Shown: positions 1 to 10,329, counted from the first letter of the stretch. The stretch is 49,978 bases of DNA from Nitratifractor sp. (GCA_015488535.1 WFNP01000022.1:1-49978); one strand, 5' to 3'. Program-made: numbers and translations. The notes: generated from the letters alone by a model not told the origin.

Positions 1-75
1 AAACTACCTTAAAAAGAGTTTATAATATAATAAGACATTTTTGTCCCACCTAAATAGCTTAAAAATAAATTTTAG

Positions 76-2043
76 TTATTTTAACTGCTCTGCCATAATT
101 ATAGCTTGAGCAATATCAACTTTTGAAATTTTTACCTTTACAGTCTCAAACAGCATAGCGTTATATGTTTTTAAATTGACTACAACCCCTTGCATATCAC
201 AAATCAATTCAGCCTTGGCACCTTTTGAAGTATCTTCTATATCTATCTCTACAATTTCAGCCTCAAATACTTCATCTATATGCTCATTTGCCCATCTTGC
301 AAATTTACGCTCTGTAAAATCCCATTCGGCTTTGGCTGATTTTCTCTCCAAATCACTCACCCTTACACTCAAAGGCTCTATATTTCTAAGTAGATATTCA
401 CTCTTATTTTTATCATCTTTTAAATTTGCTTCAATAAGTCTATGCAAAATCAAATCACTATATCTTCTGATTGGTGATGTAAAGTGGCTGTATTTATCAA
501 ATCCCAATCCAAAATGCCCTCTGTTAAATGATGAGTATGTAGCTCTTTTGAGTGATTTGATTATTAATGTATCCACCTCCTCTTCAAGCTCTTTGAGTCT
601 TGCCTCTTTTTGGATAGCTCTTATCATATCAGATACATCAGCATCCTCTTTGGTTTGGACAAATATACCTATTGTTGCCAACTCCTCCATAAGTGTCTCG
701 ATTTTGGACTCTTCAGGTGCTTCGTGTATCCTGAATATTGCATCACCTTCACCGTCAAATCTTTTTGCAGCCGCTTTATTTGCAAGTAGCATACACTCTT
801 CAATTAATGAGTGCGATGGTGTGCCTGTCTCTATGGTGGTCTCTTTTAGTTTATGCTCATCATCTATCATCAATCTTACTTCATCGCTTCTAAAATCAAA
901 GCCCTTTTTCATTCTCTCATTTCTGATTTTAACACTCAGCTTTTGTAGAGGCAGTAACCATTTCATAATCTTTGTATCACTATCTTTTAGCACACTCATA
1001 TCACCGGATAATACTCTGTCAATCTGCTCATAATTAAATCTTCTATGAGAATGTATTACCGCTTTGAAAAACTCCTCTTTGATTACCTGTGTGCTGTTTG
1101 GTTTGAGTTTGATTTTACAAACAAATGCCAATCTATCTACATTTGGTTTGAGTGAGCATATATTCTCACTCAACTCCCTTGGCAACATAGGAAATGCCTT
1201 ATGAGGCAAATATGTGGTAAAGCCTCTGAGTTTGGCTTCTTTGTCTATTGGTGAAAAGTATGGCACATAATGGCTCACATCGGCAATAGCTACATATAGC
1301 GTATGGCTTTGAATATCAAAATATATTGCATCATCAAAATCTTTGGCACTTACGGGGTCTATTGTGCAAAATGGCAACTCTCTTAAATCTACTCTGCCTT
1401 CTATCTCGCTTGGTGTTACACTACTTGGTATTTTTAGGGCTTGTTCTATGCAATCTTGTGGGAATTTATCATCTTCTCTGTCAAAAAGGGCTAATGATAT
1501 CTTCTCATCTACTCTTGCATCTGCCAAATGTCCAAATATCTCTTTGACTTCCATCGTAAAAGCATCTACCAATAACACAGTCCCTATCTTAAAGGCTTTC
1601 AAATCCATACCCGGCATTTTGGCATATATTGGCATACCTGTTTTTATATCCAATACTTCAACCTTGCCACTCTCGTCTTTATGGGTATATGCTACTATTT
1701 TGACTACTGCTCTTTTGCTAATGGCTACTACTTTGGCTGATGCTCTGCCTCTTCTTGCTATTATCCTCTTGACTACTACCTCATCACCATCTTTGGCATC
1801 TTTTAAATTGTTTGGCTCTATCAATAAATCTTTGGATACCTTATCTTCTGCTTCTACAAATCCTCTGCCATCATTTGAGATATATAATCTACCCACTCTG
1901 TAAAGTGATTTTAATCTGTATAAACCTTTATCATCTTTTTCCAATGCTCCAATCTTAGATAGATACTCAAAAACTTCTCTATCTTCCGACTCCAAATCTT
2001 CGGGTAAAAACCCCCTTGTTAATTGAATTCCAAATGGACTCAA
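76..2043 (-). CDS. rnr: Ribonuclease R (RNB-family 3'-5' exoribonuclease)
   Basis: A 655-aa cytoplasmic processive 3'-5' exoribonuclease that degrades structured RNA. The RNB signature around residues 217-243 carries the four metal-binding aspartates in the D-x5-D-x-D-D arrangement (D229, D235, D237, D238). A second conserved block, HFTSPIRRYSDL, lies near residue 545, with an S1-like tail after it. The protein is shorter than the enterobacterial one (about 810 aa) but normal for Campylobacterota. The start codon is TTG, supported by AGGAGA 6 bases upstream and by the absence of a better ATG. It lies 75 bp downstream of dut and may have its own promoter. Assignment is firm. Confidence 0.93.
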   Translation of the reverse strand: MSPFGIQLTRGFLPEDLESEDREVFEYLSKIGALEKDDKGLYRLKSLYRVGRLYISNDGRGFVEAEDKVSKDLLIEPNNLKDAKDGDEVVVKRIIARRGRASAKVVAISKRAVVKIVAYTHKDESGKVEVLDIKTGMPIYAKMPGMDLKAFKIGTVLLVDAFTMEVKEIFGHLADARVDEKISLALFDREDDKFPQDCIEQALKIPSSVTPSEIEGRVDLRELPFCTIDPVSAKDFDDAIYFDIQSHTLYVAIADVSHYVPYFSPIDKEAKLRGFTTYLPHKAFPMLPRELSENICSLKPNVDRLAFVCKIKLKPNSTQVIKEEFFKAVIHSHRRFNYEQIDRVLSGDMSVLKDSDTKIMKWLLPLQKLSVKIRNERMKKGFDFRSDEVRLMIDDEHKLKETTIETGTPSHSLIEECMLLANKAAAKRFDGEGDAIFRIHEAPEESKIETLMEELATIGIFVQTKEDADVSDMIRAIQKEARLKELEEEVDTLIIKSLKRATYSSFNRGHFGLGFDKYSHFTSPIRRYSDLILHRLIEANLKDDKNKSEYLLRNIEPLSVRVSDLERKSAKAEWDFTERKFARWANEHIDEVFEAEIVEIDIEDTSKGAKAELICDMQGVVVNLKTYNAMLFETVKVKISKVDIAQAIIMAEQLK

Positions 2044-2101
2044 AATCTCTCCTATATTTGTATATTAATATATTGGTTATAAATTTTACGGTAACATAAA
2101 T

Positions 2102-2107
2102 ATTATA
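2102..2107 (-). promoter_or_regulatory. Candidate -10 box for rnr
   Basis: TATAAT on the minus strand, about 58 bp before the rnr TTG, in the 75-bp gap after dut. No convincing -35 is seen, which is normal in Campylobacterota. The box abuts a GGCATT repeat. It may give rnr a promoter independent of the tamA-tamB-dut run. Confidence 0.35.
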
Positions 2108-2135
2108 ATGCCCAATGCCTAATTATCTAATGCCT
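2108..2135 (-). repeat. GGCATT-type short repeat at the dut stop codon
   Basis: Minus strand reads GGCATTAG, 6 bases, then TAGGCATTGGGCATT, with the dut TAG stop inside the repeat. The same heptamer-like motif occurs at 26675-26700, 27064-27073, 33328-33347, 33627-33636 and 33733-33745. Confidence 0.5.
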
Positions 2136-2805
2136 CATACCTCTTTTCCAATTCACTATACAGCTCTTTGGGTGTAATATCCTTATTTTCAGAGAGTATC
2201 TCTTGCATTACTACATTATCTTCTACACCATTCCACTCTTTTATATAAGTCCCTTCTTTATATCCGTTTTTTTGCCTAAAACTATTTAGGATATTTTTAC
2301 CTATATATAATTTATACAGACTATCCATATCCAACCCTGCATTATTGGCAATGGCAAAAAAATCTTCTATCATCTGCTCGATACTCTCATTGCAATATAA
2401 ATTGGCTATCATCTTTTCGACTTTAGATATCTCTTCATAAAAATTTTCAGCTTTTTCATATTCATTATTGACAAATTTGTTATAAGAATCTAGATTTTCT
2501 ATTGTATCCGCCAACTCTTTGATATTAGCATTTCCGTTTATAGTGTTTAATCTCAATGCTTCACTCATCACAAAGTGCCAGATATCAACACTCTCTATCA
2601 TAATATTTTCATAATCAGGACTTGCTTCTATACTCTTCCAGTGCTTCCATGGATAACTCTCAATCAATTCAGAGGCTTCAAGCAATATACATCTACGCCA
2701 ATCTATTAATTTGCCTCTGTTTGTAATACCTCTCTCCCAACCCTCGCCATTGGTTGAGTCATTCAATTCCTGTTGAAGATTTAACATTATCTCAATTTTA
2801 CTCAT
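2119..2805 (-). CDS. dut: Dimeric (all-alpha) dUTPase
   Basis: A 228-aa dUTP diphosphatase of the all-alpha NTP pyrophosphatase superfamily. It hydrolyses dUTP (and in this family dUDP) to dUMP, limiting uracil in DNA and feeding dTMP synthesis. The N-terminal half shows the family pattern: LNLQQELND near residue 8, then WRRCILLEASELIES with the metal-binding Glu pair, WKHWK, and ESVDIWHF supplying further acidic ligands. It closely resembles the Campylobacter jejuni dimeric dUTPase rather than the trimeric beta-type enzyme. Its start codon overlaps the tamB stop by one base (TAATG), so translational coupling is likely. The stop codon lies inside a dispersed GGCATT-type repeat. Confidence 0.9.
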   Translation of the reverse strand: MSKIEIMLNLQQELNDSTNGEGWERGITNRGKLIDWRRCILLEASELIESYPWKHWKSIEASPDYENIMIESVDIWHFVMSEALRLNTINGNANIKELADTIENLDSYNKFVNNEYEKAENFYEEISKVEKMIANLYCNESIEQMIEDFFAIANNAGLDMDSLYKLYIGKNILNSFRQKNGYKEGTYIKEWNGVEDNVVMQEILSENKDITPKELYSELEKRYEALDN

Positions 2806-5800
2806 TAATACTCCCTCTTATAAATAATATCTACACTTTGAGAATCCTGACCTACTGATATCTCTGTTTCCACTTTGGCAGAGTGTTCTATTCTTACAAT
2901 TACTTTGGATTCATCTTCCTGGTCATATATAATAGATACTTTGTTGCTAATCTTTTTACCCACTTCAAATCCATTTTGACTAAGCACCAATGTATCAATT
3001 TTAAGCCCCATATTTCCAAGAATTGATTTTGCCAATCCTCCGCCTACAAGTGACAGCATATCCTCTGTGCTACTTCCGGAATTTTCTGTATCAAAAAGAA
3101 TAAATGATAATATCTGATCTCTTGTCATATATGGTGAGCTGGAGAAATTGAGTGCCGGTTCTGTGCCGGTTCCAGAGACTGTAATCCAGATTGTTTTGCC
3201 ATATCGTCTATATACAAGCCTGATATTCAGTAATGGAGCCGTGGGTTTTCCTGTAAAGTATATACTGCTTTTTTCCAATACAAATTTTTTACCCTCAAAG
3301 TTATAATAACTGCCTTTTTTCAAATCTATTGAACCCAATACCATCAATTTGGAATTATACTCTTTTACAATACTCAAACTTGGCTTCAGACCAATTTTGA
3401 CATCTTTTTGCTTGAATAAAACATCTTTTTTACTGTCAATTAAAATATTTAATTTCACATTCTTCATAAAGAAACTGTCATTTTTCTCTTTTGTATGCTG
3501 AACAATTACAATATCTTCATCACTGGCATAATGTTTGGAGGATAAATTGTAAAATACCCTTCCACCCAATATATATACTTTGCCACCTATACTTATTTTT
3601 CCTTTATTGAGTGCAAGTTTCAAATTGGTAGATATATCTATTTTGGCATTTTTATGCACTACTTTGAATTTGGAAGATTTTATATCAAATTTACCATCTT
3701 GCTTTTTGATATTATATCTACCCTTGATACTCATAGAGTCATTTACCCATACTTTATCTACAATTACACTATCTTTTTTCATGGCTATTTTGGAGCGTTT
3801 TGTAGCAAAAATCTTCATACCACTTGCCTGTAAAGAGTAATTGTCTATATAGAAAATCTTCTGTTTCATATCAGCTGATAGTGATAGTTTTATATTTGTA
3901 ATTGGATTTTTGACTCTTGCTTTGGTATTTGCAATAAATTTATTTGATGAGATATTTGCCTTGATATTGCCATCTTTTTGTCTAATTAGTTTTAAATTCA
4001 AATCACCATCTATATTTGGTGATTTAAATGTATATACTTTTGACAAATCCTTTATCAAATTTTTTAAAGACTTGGTATTTAAAGAGAGACTTATATCTTT
4101 ATCTGTTTTACCATCTATATTTACCAAAGTGCCTGATAGTTTGATTTTCCCTTTGATACTCTTGCTTTTGATATTGTAATCAGTAATACCATTTAATACT
4201 GTAGAGTTTATTTTCAGATGTAAATTGTCGTTTTTGGGTTTTAGTGAAATTTTCAAAGGTGACAAGCCTGAAAGTTTTAGATTTTTATCAAATTTATTCA
4301 ACAAAGAGTGTTTTGGTATTTTGACTACTGCATCAATATCCGGCACTTTGTTATAAGCTATCTTTGCATCAAGATTAGCAATATTGGATTTTTCTGTTAC
4401 TTTTAGCTTGATAGGCAGAGGCTTTTTGATATTTACCGTGCTGTTCATTTGCACACCAAGCCAGGCATTTTTCAACTCTTTTGGTAATTTGTTTACTATA
4501 TATCTTAATCTCAGTTTACCCTTTGTCCCCAATGAGAGATGAGCTTTTTTCATATCTTGTGAGACTATATGACCTTTGATTTTGGCACTCTCAAGCGTAG
4601 CAGACAATCTGTGTTGATTTCCGTCAAATTTAAGATTAAGCCCTTTTATGAGACTCTTTAGCTCCTTTGGTGCCTGTGATACATCAGAAATATCCAGTCT
4701 GCCACTATAGCCTGCTCCACTATTTTTGTTATAGCTAATATCACTATTTAATTTAATACCTTTTATCATCTTTGGCATATCTGCAAGTAATTTGATATGA
4801 GATTTCAGTGATGAAGCTTTGATATCATATTTTCCGTTTATTGCCAATTGATTTAAATCTACTTTGAAACTTGCATTTTTATCACTGTATATATCTTTGC
4901 CATTGGTAAATATATCAAATATTACGCTATCTTTATCAGCACTGCCGGCTAAGCGTATAGGAGATATATTATTAGCTTTCAAAGGTATTTTATACCTCTT
5001 CATCAAATTATCTTTTAAAGTTATTTTACTCTTGTCTGCATCTATCAATACACCATTATCCTGCAAGATAGAATTGATATTGATATCAGCCATATCAGTA
5101 GATACAAATAGATTGGCTATACCGTTTTCAAGACTCATTTTGGAGATGTCTGCTACTGTATTTTTGATATTCAATGATGCTTTATCTATATTTATATCTT
5201 TACTTTTATATGCAGTTGTAGAGATATCTGCACTATTCAATACCACTCTTTCAGGAAGATATGGAATATCTATAACGCTTGCACCTTTTTTTGATTGTTT
5301 AGTGTTATTAGTCTCTTCTTGACTCTTTTTGGCATTGGCAAGAGATATAATTTGATTTATATCTATGCTGTTTATATCAAGATTGTTTACTACTATCTCA
5401 TCTCTGTCTATGAATATATCTGCATCACTGCTCCCAAGATTGGTATCTATATGGGTATTGAGTTTATCTACTGTTACAAACTCTCTACGCAAATCTATTG
5501 CCAAATCTTTGACATTAATCTTGGCATTATCATAATCAATGCCTTTTATCTTTTGAGACAACAGTGCTACTTTTGCATGTTTGATATCTACAATATTTGG
5601 CACAAAAGGTATATCGGCTATAATAGTCTTTGATTTGTTACTATCTTTCTCTTTTTTATCTTTGGCACTGTTTTTTGCAATATCCAAAATATTTTGAATA
5701 TTTACTCGTCTGATATCCAAATCATTGGCAATACACTCATCATCTATACAATCCATCTGTAAAATCACATTACCTATATTACTCTGGGTTTTGAGTGTTA

Positions 5801-6656
5801 ATTTTGCTTTGTCAAATATCATCTTTTTTAAATCTATATCGATACTGTTACCATTTAATACTACCGCATAAAAATCTATTCCGGATACCTTGTAAGGAAG
5901 CATTTTAAATATCAATTTGTCTGTTACTATTTTGGTAGGTATAAAGATATTCTCTTCACTGCTTTGTTTATCTTTATGCTCTTTTTTATCTTCACTGTTT
6001 TCAGCAGAAGAGAGATTTGATATAAAATTTGTCAGCTCCTCAACTCTCAATTCATTAATCTGTAACAAAGACAGATTTAAGACTCTCTTGTGATAGCTCC
6101 CTCTTAATTTGACATTTCCCAATGATGTTTTGGCATCCTGTTTGAGATTGCCTACAATAAATCTGTCTCCATCAAATACGATAGAGTCTATATTCAAATT
6201 CTCTTTGTATATATCCAAACCTACCATACTAAAAGGTTTTAATGACAAATGGATATTATCGATTTCAAATCCTACAGGCAAAGATGATGAATTATCACTA
6301 TCTTCTTCTATCTCTTTATTTTTATTGGGTTTGGAAAAGTCTTTAATAATCTTTTGTAAGATATTTACATCAACTCCACTCAAATCTAATTTGCTGATTC
6401 CAATATTGCCTCTTAAAAATAGATATGGATTAATATGTAATATTATCTCATCAGATAAAAGCCTGTTTTTATAATACAAATCATCTATCTTGATACCGCT
6501 GAGAGGATTGCCACCGATATGTTTATATCCAAATCCATACTGTGGAGCAAATTTTTTGGCTATATATTCAAATACAAATGAAGAGTTTACCAATATATAT
6601 ATAATTGTAAGCAGTATCAAAATAGTTGATACTACCCATATAAAAAACTTTTTCAA
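2805..6656 (-). CDS. tamB: TamB, translocation and assembly module inner-membrane component
   Basis: A 1283-aa AsmA/TamB-type protein. Residues about 5-25 form one hydrophobic anchor, and the rest is a long periplasmic beta-rich region of repeating hydrophobic strands. The C-terminal 350 residues carry the TamB (DUF490) domain, with blocks such as KISIGGKVYILGGRVFY and GSIDLKKGSYYNFEGKKF. With TamA it spans the envelope and helps insert some outer-membrane proteins; TamB-like proteins are also implicated in phospholipid transport between membranes. The start overlaps the tamA stop by 4 bp (ATGA) and the stop overlaps the dut start. The whole length is open with no frameshift. Function is assigned from the family and from pairing with tamA. 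Confidence 0.9.
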   Translation of the reverse strand: MKKFFIWVVSTILILLTIIYILVNSSFVFEYIAKKFAPQYGFGYKHIGGNPLSGIKIDDLYYKNRLLSDEIILHINPYLFLRGNIGISKLDLSGVDVNILQKIIKDFSKPNKNKEIEEDSDNSSSLPVGFEIDNIHLSLKPFSMVGLDIYKENLNIDSIVFDGDRFIVGNLKQDAKTSLGNVKLRGSYHKRVLNLSLLQINELRVEELTNFISNLSSAENSEDKKEHKDKQSSEENIFIPTKIVTDKLIFKMLPYKVSGIDFYAVVLNGNSIDIDLKKMIFDKAKLTLKTQSNIGNVILQMDCIDDECIANDLDIRRVNIQNILDIAKNSAKDKKEKDSNKSKTIIADIPFVPNIVDIKHAKVALLSQKIKGIDYDNAKINVKDLAIDLRREFVTVDKLNTHIDTNLGSSDADIFIDRDEIVVNNLDINSIDINQIISLANAKKSQEETNNTKQSKKGASVIDIPYLPERVVLNSADISTTAYKSKDINIDKASLNIKNTVADISKMSLENGIANLFVSTDMADININSILQDNGVLIDADKSKITLKDNLMKRYKIPLKANNISPIRLAGSADKDSVIFDIFTNGKDIYSDKNASFKVDLNQLAINGKYDIKASSLKSHIKLLADMPKMIKGIKLNSDISYNKNSGAGYSGRLDISDVSQAPKELKSLIKGLNLKFDGNQHRLSATLESAKIKGHIVSQDMKKAHLSLGTKGKLRLRYIVNKLPKELKNAWLGVQMNSTVNIKKPLPIKLKVTEKSNIANLDAKIAYNKVPDIDAVVKIPKHSLLNKFDKNLKLSGLSPLKISLKPKNDNLHLKINSTVLNGITDYNIKSKSIKGKIKLSGTLVNIDGKTDKDISLSLNTKSLKNLIKDLSKVYTFKSPNIDGDLNLKLIRQKDGNIKANISSNKFIANTKARVKNPITNIKLSLSADMKQKIFYIDNYSLQASGMKIFATKRSKIAMKKDSVIVDKVWVNDSMSIKGRYNIKKQDGKFDIKSSKFKVVHKNAKIDISTNLKLALNKGKISIGGKVYILGGRVFYNLSSKHYASDEDIVIVQHTKEKNDSFFMKNVKLNILIDSKKDVLFKQKDVKIGLKPSLSIVKEYNSKLMVLGSIDLKKGSYYNFEGKKFVLEKSSIYFTGKPTAPLLNIRLVYRRYGKTIWITVSGTGTEPALNFSSSPYMTRDQILSFILFDTENSGSSTEDMLSLVGGGLAKSILGNMGLKIDTLVLSQNGFEVGKKISNKVSIIYDQEDESKVIVRIEHSAKVETEISVGQDSQSVDIIYKREY

Positions 6657-8419
6657 AATGACTGTCCTATCATAAATGAAATTCTGTTTATTGAAGTATC
6701 ATGAGTATTTACTGCAAAATCCATTTTGACTGGTCCCATTGGAGTAGCATATCTTACACCAACTCCTGCAGACTCTATCCATGGAGCAGAAAAATCATAA
6801 GTCCCCTCTGCTATCATAGTAGCATCATAAAACATAGCTCCGGAGATTTTTTCCATAAACTGATAATCAGCCTCTCCACTGAAGTTTAGCCATGTCCTAC
6901 CACCTATTGAGCCATCTTCTGTAGGTGATATGGTATATCCTATATCTTTATCGCCATAAGCACGGTTACTGTATGCACCTCCTGCATAAAAGTATTTTGA
7001 AGCAGGCAATACTCCGGCAGAGTCATCAATAGAACCAAATTTACCAACTGTTGCAAGTGTAAGAAGACCAAATGTTTTGATATATCTACCCTCTAAAATA
7101 TATTTTAGATAATTACTCGCCTCCGGATCAAATGGTAAGCCATACTCAGCATATAGTGATAGATAATATCCGTTTTGGGGGTCAAGTTTTGAATCTCTTT
7201 TATCCCATGTAATTTCGCCATAAGGATATAGCATCAAAAAGCTGCCACCTATGACAGAGGGGTCATATCCGGTTTTGTCTATTTGAATATTTTCCAGTGC
7301 CAAACCTGTATCTACAGTCAAATCACCCTCAATATGTCTCAGTTTCATATCAAAGTAGGTATTTTTTTCATTATAGTTATCATAAACCTCTTCAAAATAT
7401 CCTGTCTTTGCAAAGAGATCAAAATACCTGTTGTTCCAGCCAAAGAGTGCAGGTTGTAAAAAGTTTGCTTCTACCTTTTTCAATTCACTTGAATACTCAG
7501 CCGATAGTTGCAAACTCCTTGCACCTCCCAAAAAATTGTAGTGATGATATGTAGCTTTTGCTCTCATTCCCACTTTTGAATCATAACCTGCTGCTATTGT
7601 ATATCTGTGAAGTTTATCTTTGAGTGCTGTATGGATTTCCGGTGGCACTACATTAAAAAACTTTTTATTTGTATCTATCAAAGTCCTGCCAAATACTCCA
7701 AGTTGGCTCAAAGCAGTATATGTATCATTTACCTTTTCAGTAGTAAATATATCACCCTCTTTATATCTAAGCCTTGAGATTATTACTTTTTCCGGAATCC
7801 CCTCAGGCTTTTCTACTACTGTGGTATTACCAAAATAGCACAAATCACCCTTTTTGAGTTTATATACCAAATCCACACTCTTTTTATCCAAATCCACATA
7901 GGCTTTGGTATTTAAATCATAACTACAGTATCCGTCTTTTAAAAGTTTGGACTTTATAGCAGATTTTATATCAGTAAATTTTGATGTCTCAAATACATCA
8001 CCCTTTTCAAATTTGACAATATCTTTGATTGGATAATCACTATCTATATCAACTTTGCTCACCTTTACAGGCTCACCTTCATCTATTTTAATGATTACCC
8101 TGTCACCATTTTTGATGATTTTAAAAGTAGCATCATAATACCCCTTACTGTCAAGATAACCTCTTAGAGTATCTGATATAGAAGTGAGCAAAGATGCTGG
8201 AATATAGTGTTTGTCACTCTTCCAAAACTCAAACCATGATTTTGTAGTAGCTCCAACTATTCCGTATATATCATCAGCATCAAGATGTTTAAGACCCTCT
8301 ATAGTTATTTCATATTTTTGTTCACTCTCTTGGGTAACTGTCTGATTAGTTTCCTGTGAGGCATTGGCTACTGAGAGTGTAGCTGACGCTAATAGTAAAA
8401 CCATTATCAAGCGTCTCAT
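6653..8419 (-). CDS. tamA: TamA, Omp85-family outer-membrane barrel
   Basis: A 588-aa Omp85-superfamily protein. A signal peptide covers residues 1-20 (positively charged start, hydrophobic core, cleavage near NAS-Q). POTRA-like repeats follow to about residue 250, then a 16-strand-type barrel. The barrel has the GGAYSNRAYG loop, equivalent to the (V/I)RGY motif that plugs Omp85 pores, and the strand VGVRYATPMGPVKMDFAV. The chain ends in Phe (GQSF), the usual outer-membrane signal. It is the partner of the overlapping tamB. A BamA identity is unlikely because BamA normally has five POTRA domains and about 740 residues. The start codon lies one base from the stop of the upstream ABC ATPase. 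Confidence 0.88.
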   Translation of the reverse strand: MRRLIMVLLLASATLSVANASQETNQTVTQESEQKYEITIEGLKHLDADDIYGIVGATTKSWFEFWKSDKHYIPASLLTSISDTLRGYLDSKGYYDATFKIIKNGDRVIIKIDEGEPVKVSKVDIDSDYPIKDIVKFEKGDVFETSKFTDIKSAIKSKLLKDGYCSYDLNTKAYVDLDKKSVDLVYKLKKGDLCYFGNTTVVEKPEGIPEKVIISRLRYKEGDIFTTEKVNDTYTALSQLGVFGRTLIDTNKKFFNVVPPEIHTALKDKLHRYTIAAGYDSKVGMRAKATYHHYNFLGGARSLQLSAEYSSELKKVEANFLQPALFGWNNRYFDLFAKTGYFEEVYDNYNEKNTYFDMKLRHIEGDLTVDTGLALENIQIDKTGYDPSVIGGSFLMLYPYGEITWDKRDSKLDPQNGYYLSLYAEYGLPFDPEASNYLKYILEGRYIKTFGLLTLATVGKFGSIDDSAGVLPASKYFYAGGAYSNRAYGDKDIGYTISPTEDGSIGGRTWLNFSGEADYQFMEKISGAMFYDATMIAEGTYDFSAPWIESAGVGVRYATPMGPVKMDFAVNTHDTSINRISFMIGQSF

Positions 8420-9040
8420 CTATACCGCCTCCTTCAAATTTTTATTTTCCAATTTTATTATCCTGTCTGCTATCCATTTGGCTAAATCCATATCATGCGT
8501 AATTAGCAGTATCCCCACTCTATCTAGTAGTGATACAAGCAGTTTCATAGTTTTTAATTGAGTAATATTATCCAAAGCACTCGTAGGCTCATCACAAAGA
8601 AGAATATCGGGCTTCATAGCCAAAGCCCTGAGAATTGAGCATCTCTGAAGCTGACCACCTGATAAATCACTAGGATATTTATCTAATAATACTCTATCTA
8701 TATCCAACTTTTTTATATCAACAAAATTCAAAAAATTTTTATCCGATACCTCTGAAATTTGTTTATAAATGGTATATGACGGGTGAAAAGAGCTGTATGG
8801 GTCTTGAAATATCCAACCAATCTGACCTGATTTTATCTCTCCCCTTTTAGGTTTTAATACCCCTGCAATAAGTTCAAGAAGTGTAGATTTACCCACTCCG
8901 CTACTACCTGTAACTGCTATACATTCACCTCTTTTTAAAGTAAGATCAAAAGAGTCATATATAGATACTCTGTTATCATAAGAAAATGACAAATCTTTGA
9001 TACTAAGCACTATATCATCTACTCTTTTTTTACTACTCAT
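8420..9040 (-). CDS. ABC transporter ATPase, peptide/nickel (DppF/NikE) type, orphan
   Basis: A 206-aa ATP-binding subunit with every ABC motif: Walker A GSSGVGKST (45-53), Q-loop Q79 within WIFQDPYSSFHP, signature LSGGQLQR (126-133), Walker B DILLCDE (145-151) and H-loop H182. The Q-loop segment is typical of the oligopeptide/nickel importer ATPases, but the C-terminal extension of that family is absent and no permease or binding-protein gene is adjacent. It lies 10 bp after proA and directly before tamA. It may serve a permease encoded elsewhere. The substrate cannot be told from sequence. Confidence 0.75.
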   Translation of the reverse strand: MSSKKRVDDIVLSIKDLSFSYDNRVSIYDSFDLTLKRGECIAVTGSSGVGKSTLLELIAGVLKPKRGEIKSGQIGWIFQDPYSSFHPSYTIYKQISEVSDKNFLNFVDIKKLDIDRVLLDKYPSDLSGGQLQRCSILRALAMKPDILLCDEPTSALDNITQLKTMKLLVSLLDRVGILLITHDMDLAKWIADRIIKLENKNLKEAV

Positions 9041-9050
9041 AAATTACTCT

Positions 9051-10283
9051 TTATCTAATTTGACCATTGCCATAAATTTTATATTTATATGTAGTGAGTT
9101 CATTGATACCCATTGGACCTCTTGCATGCAGTCTGTTGGTAGATATTCCGACCTCCGCACCAAATCCAAATGCACCTCCATCAGTAAATCTGGTAGAGGC
9201 ATTCACATAAACACAAGCAGCATCTACCTCATCTAAAAATTTTTCAGATGCAGTATAATTTTCTGTAACAATAGCCTCAGAGTGTCCAGAGCCATATCTT
9301 CTTATATGTATAATTGCTTCATCTATATCCTTCACTACTCTTACAGATAATATATTTGCCAAATACTCTGTATCCCAATCCTCATCAGTAGCCAAAGCCA
9401 CATCTATTAACTCTCTTGCTTCTTCATCTGCTCTGATTTCTGTGCCAAACTCTTTAAAAGCTTCATAAAGCTTTGGTAAAATATCAATCGCAATATCTCT
9501 ATCTACAAGCAGAGTCTCCATAGCATTACAGACTCCGGGTCTGTCACATTTGGCATTAATTGTTATTTCAATAGCCTTTTTAAAATCAGCATCTTTATGT
9601 ATATATGTATGACACAATCCTTTATCATGCTTGACTACAGGTACAGTGGCATTTTGAGATACATATCTAATTAAAGCTTCTCCACCTCTTGGCACAATCA
9701 AATCTACATATCTATCCTGTCTAATCAGATATGCCACCCCCTCTCTGCTACTGTCTGGAAGCAAAGATATTATTTCTCTTGGCAAACTGTTTTTTTCTAA
9801 AACCTCTTGAAGTATGTCAGCTATTATCGTATTGGAGTTTTCAGCCTCTTTACCACCCTTTAAGATAGCCACATTTCCACTTTTGAAACATAATGCCCCC
9901 ACATCAGCAGTTACATTTGGTCTTGATTCATATATCACTCCTATTACTCCAATAGGCACAGATACTTTTTCAATAAGTAAATTGTCATCATTTCTCCATC
10001 CATCCAATACCCTGCCAAGAGGCTCTCTTAGAGATGCTATCTCTCTTAGAGAATTAGCCATAGCTTGAATTCTTTTATCATCAAGCATCAATCTATCCAT
10101 CAATGCAGAGCTTAAATTATTACTCTTCCCGTTTTGCATATCGACAGCATTAGCCTCTTTTATTTTATCAGCACTTCTTTCAAGAGCATCTGCCATCTCA
10201 TTCAATATTCTACTCTTTGTTCTACCATCTAATCTGGCTATATCAGCTTTGGCTTGTGATGCCTGTTTTAAAAAACTCTCCAT
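9051..10283 (-). CDS. proA: Gamma-glutamyl phosphate reductase
   Basis: A 410-aa aldehyde-dehydrogenase-fold enzyme that reduces gamma-glutamyl phosphate to glutamate-5-semialdehyde with NADPH, the second step of proline synthesis, in the cytoplasm. The catalytic cysteine is C252 in CDRPGVCNAMETLL. The ProA-specific blocks YESRPNVTADVGALCFKSGN (118-137) and IVPRGGEALI are intact. Length is normal for the family. No proB is adjacent, so the glutamate kinase must be elsewhere. proA is the first gene of the run leading to tamA-tamB-dut and probably carries its promoter, in the 161-bp divergent gap with ybgC. Confidence 0.95.
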   Translation of the reverse strand: MESFLKQASQAKADIARLDGRTKSRILNEMADALERSADKIKEANAVDMQNGKSNNLSSALMDRLMLDDKRIQAMANSLREIASLREPLGRVLDGWRNDDNLLIEKVSVPIGVIGVIYESRPNVTADVGALCFKSGNVAILKGGKEAENSNTIIADILQEVLEKNSLPREIISLLPDSSREGVAYLIRQDRYVDLIVPRGGEALIRYVSQNATVPVVKHDKGLCHTYIHKDADFKKAIEITINAKCDRPGVCNAMETLLVDRDIAIDILPKLYEAFKEFGTEIRADEEARELIDVALATDEDWDTEYLANILSVRVVKDIDEAIIHIRRYGSGHSEAIVTENYTASEKFLDEVDAACVYVNASTRFTDGGAFGFGAEVGISTNRLHARGPMGINELTTYKYKIYGNGQIR

Positions 10284-10329
10284 AATATTATCCTCTTCCT
10301 ATACACTTGTAATAATAACTCTAAATAAT

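Noticed and set aside
1-75. Gene or RNA at the left edge
   Set aside because: AT-rich sequence after the rnr stop with no credible start, hairpin or domain.
176-1903. Long plus-strand open frames opposite rnr (285 and 186 codons)
   Set aside because: They are Ser/Leu/Ile-rich mirror frames of a clear RNase R gene, lack ribosome sites and resemble no family.
3580-6474. Plus-strand open frames opposite tamB
   Set aside because: Hydrophobic shadow frames of an AT-rich gene on the other strand; tamB is intact.
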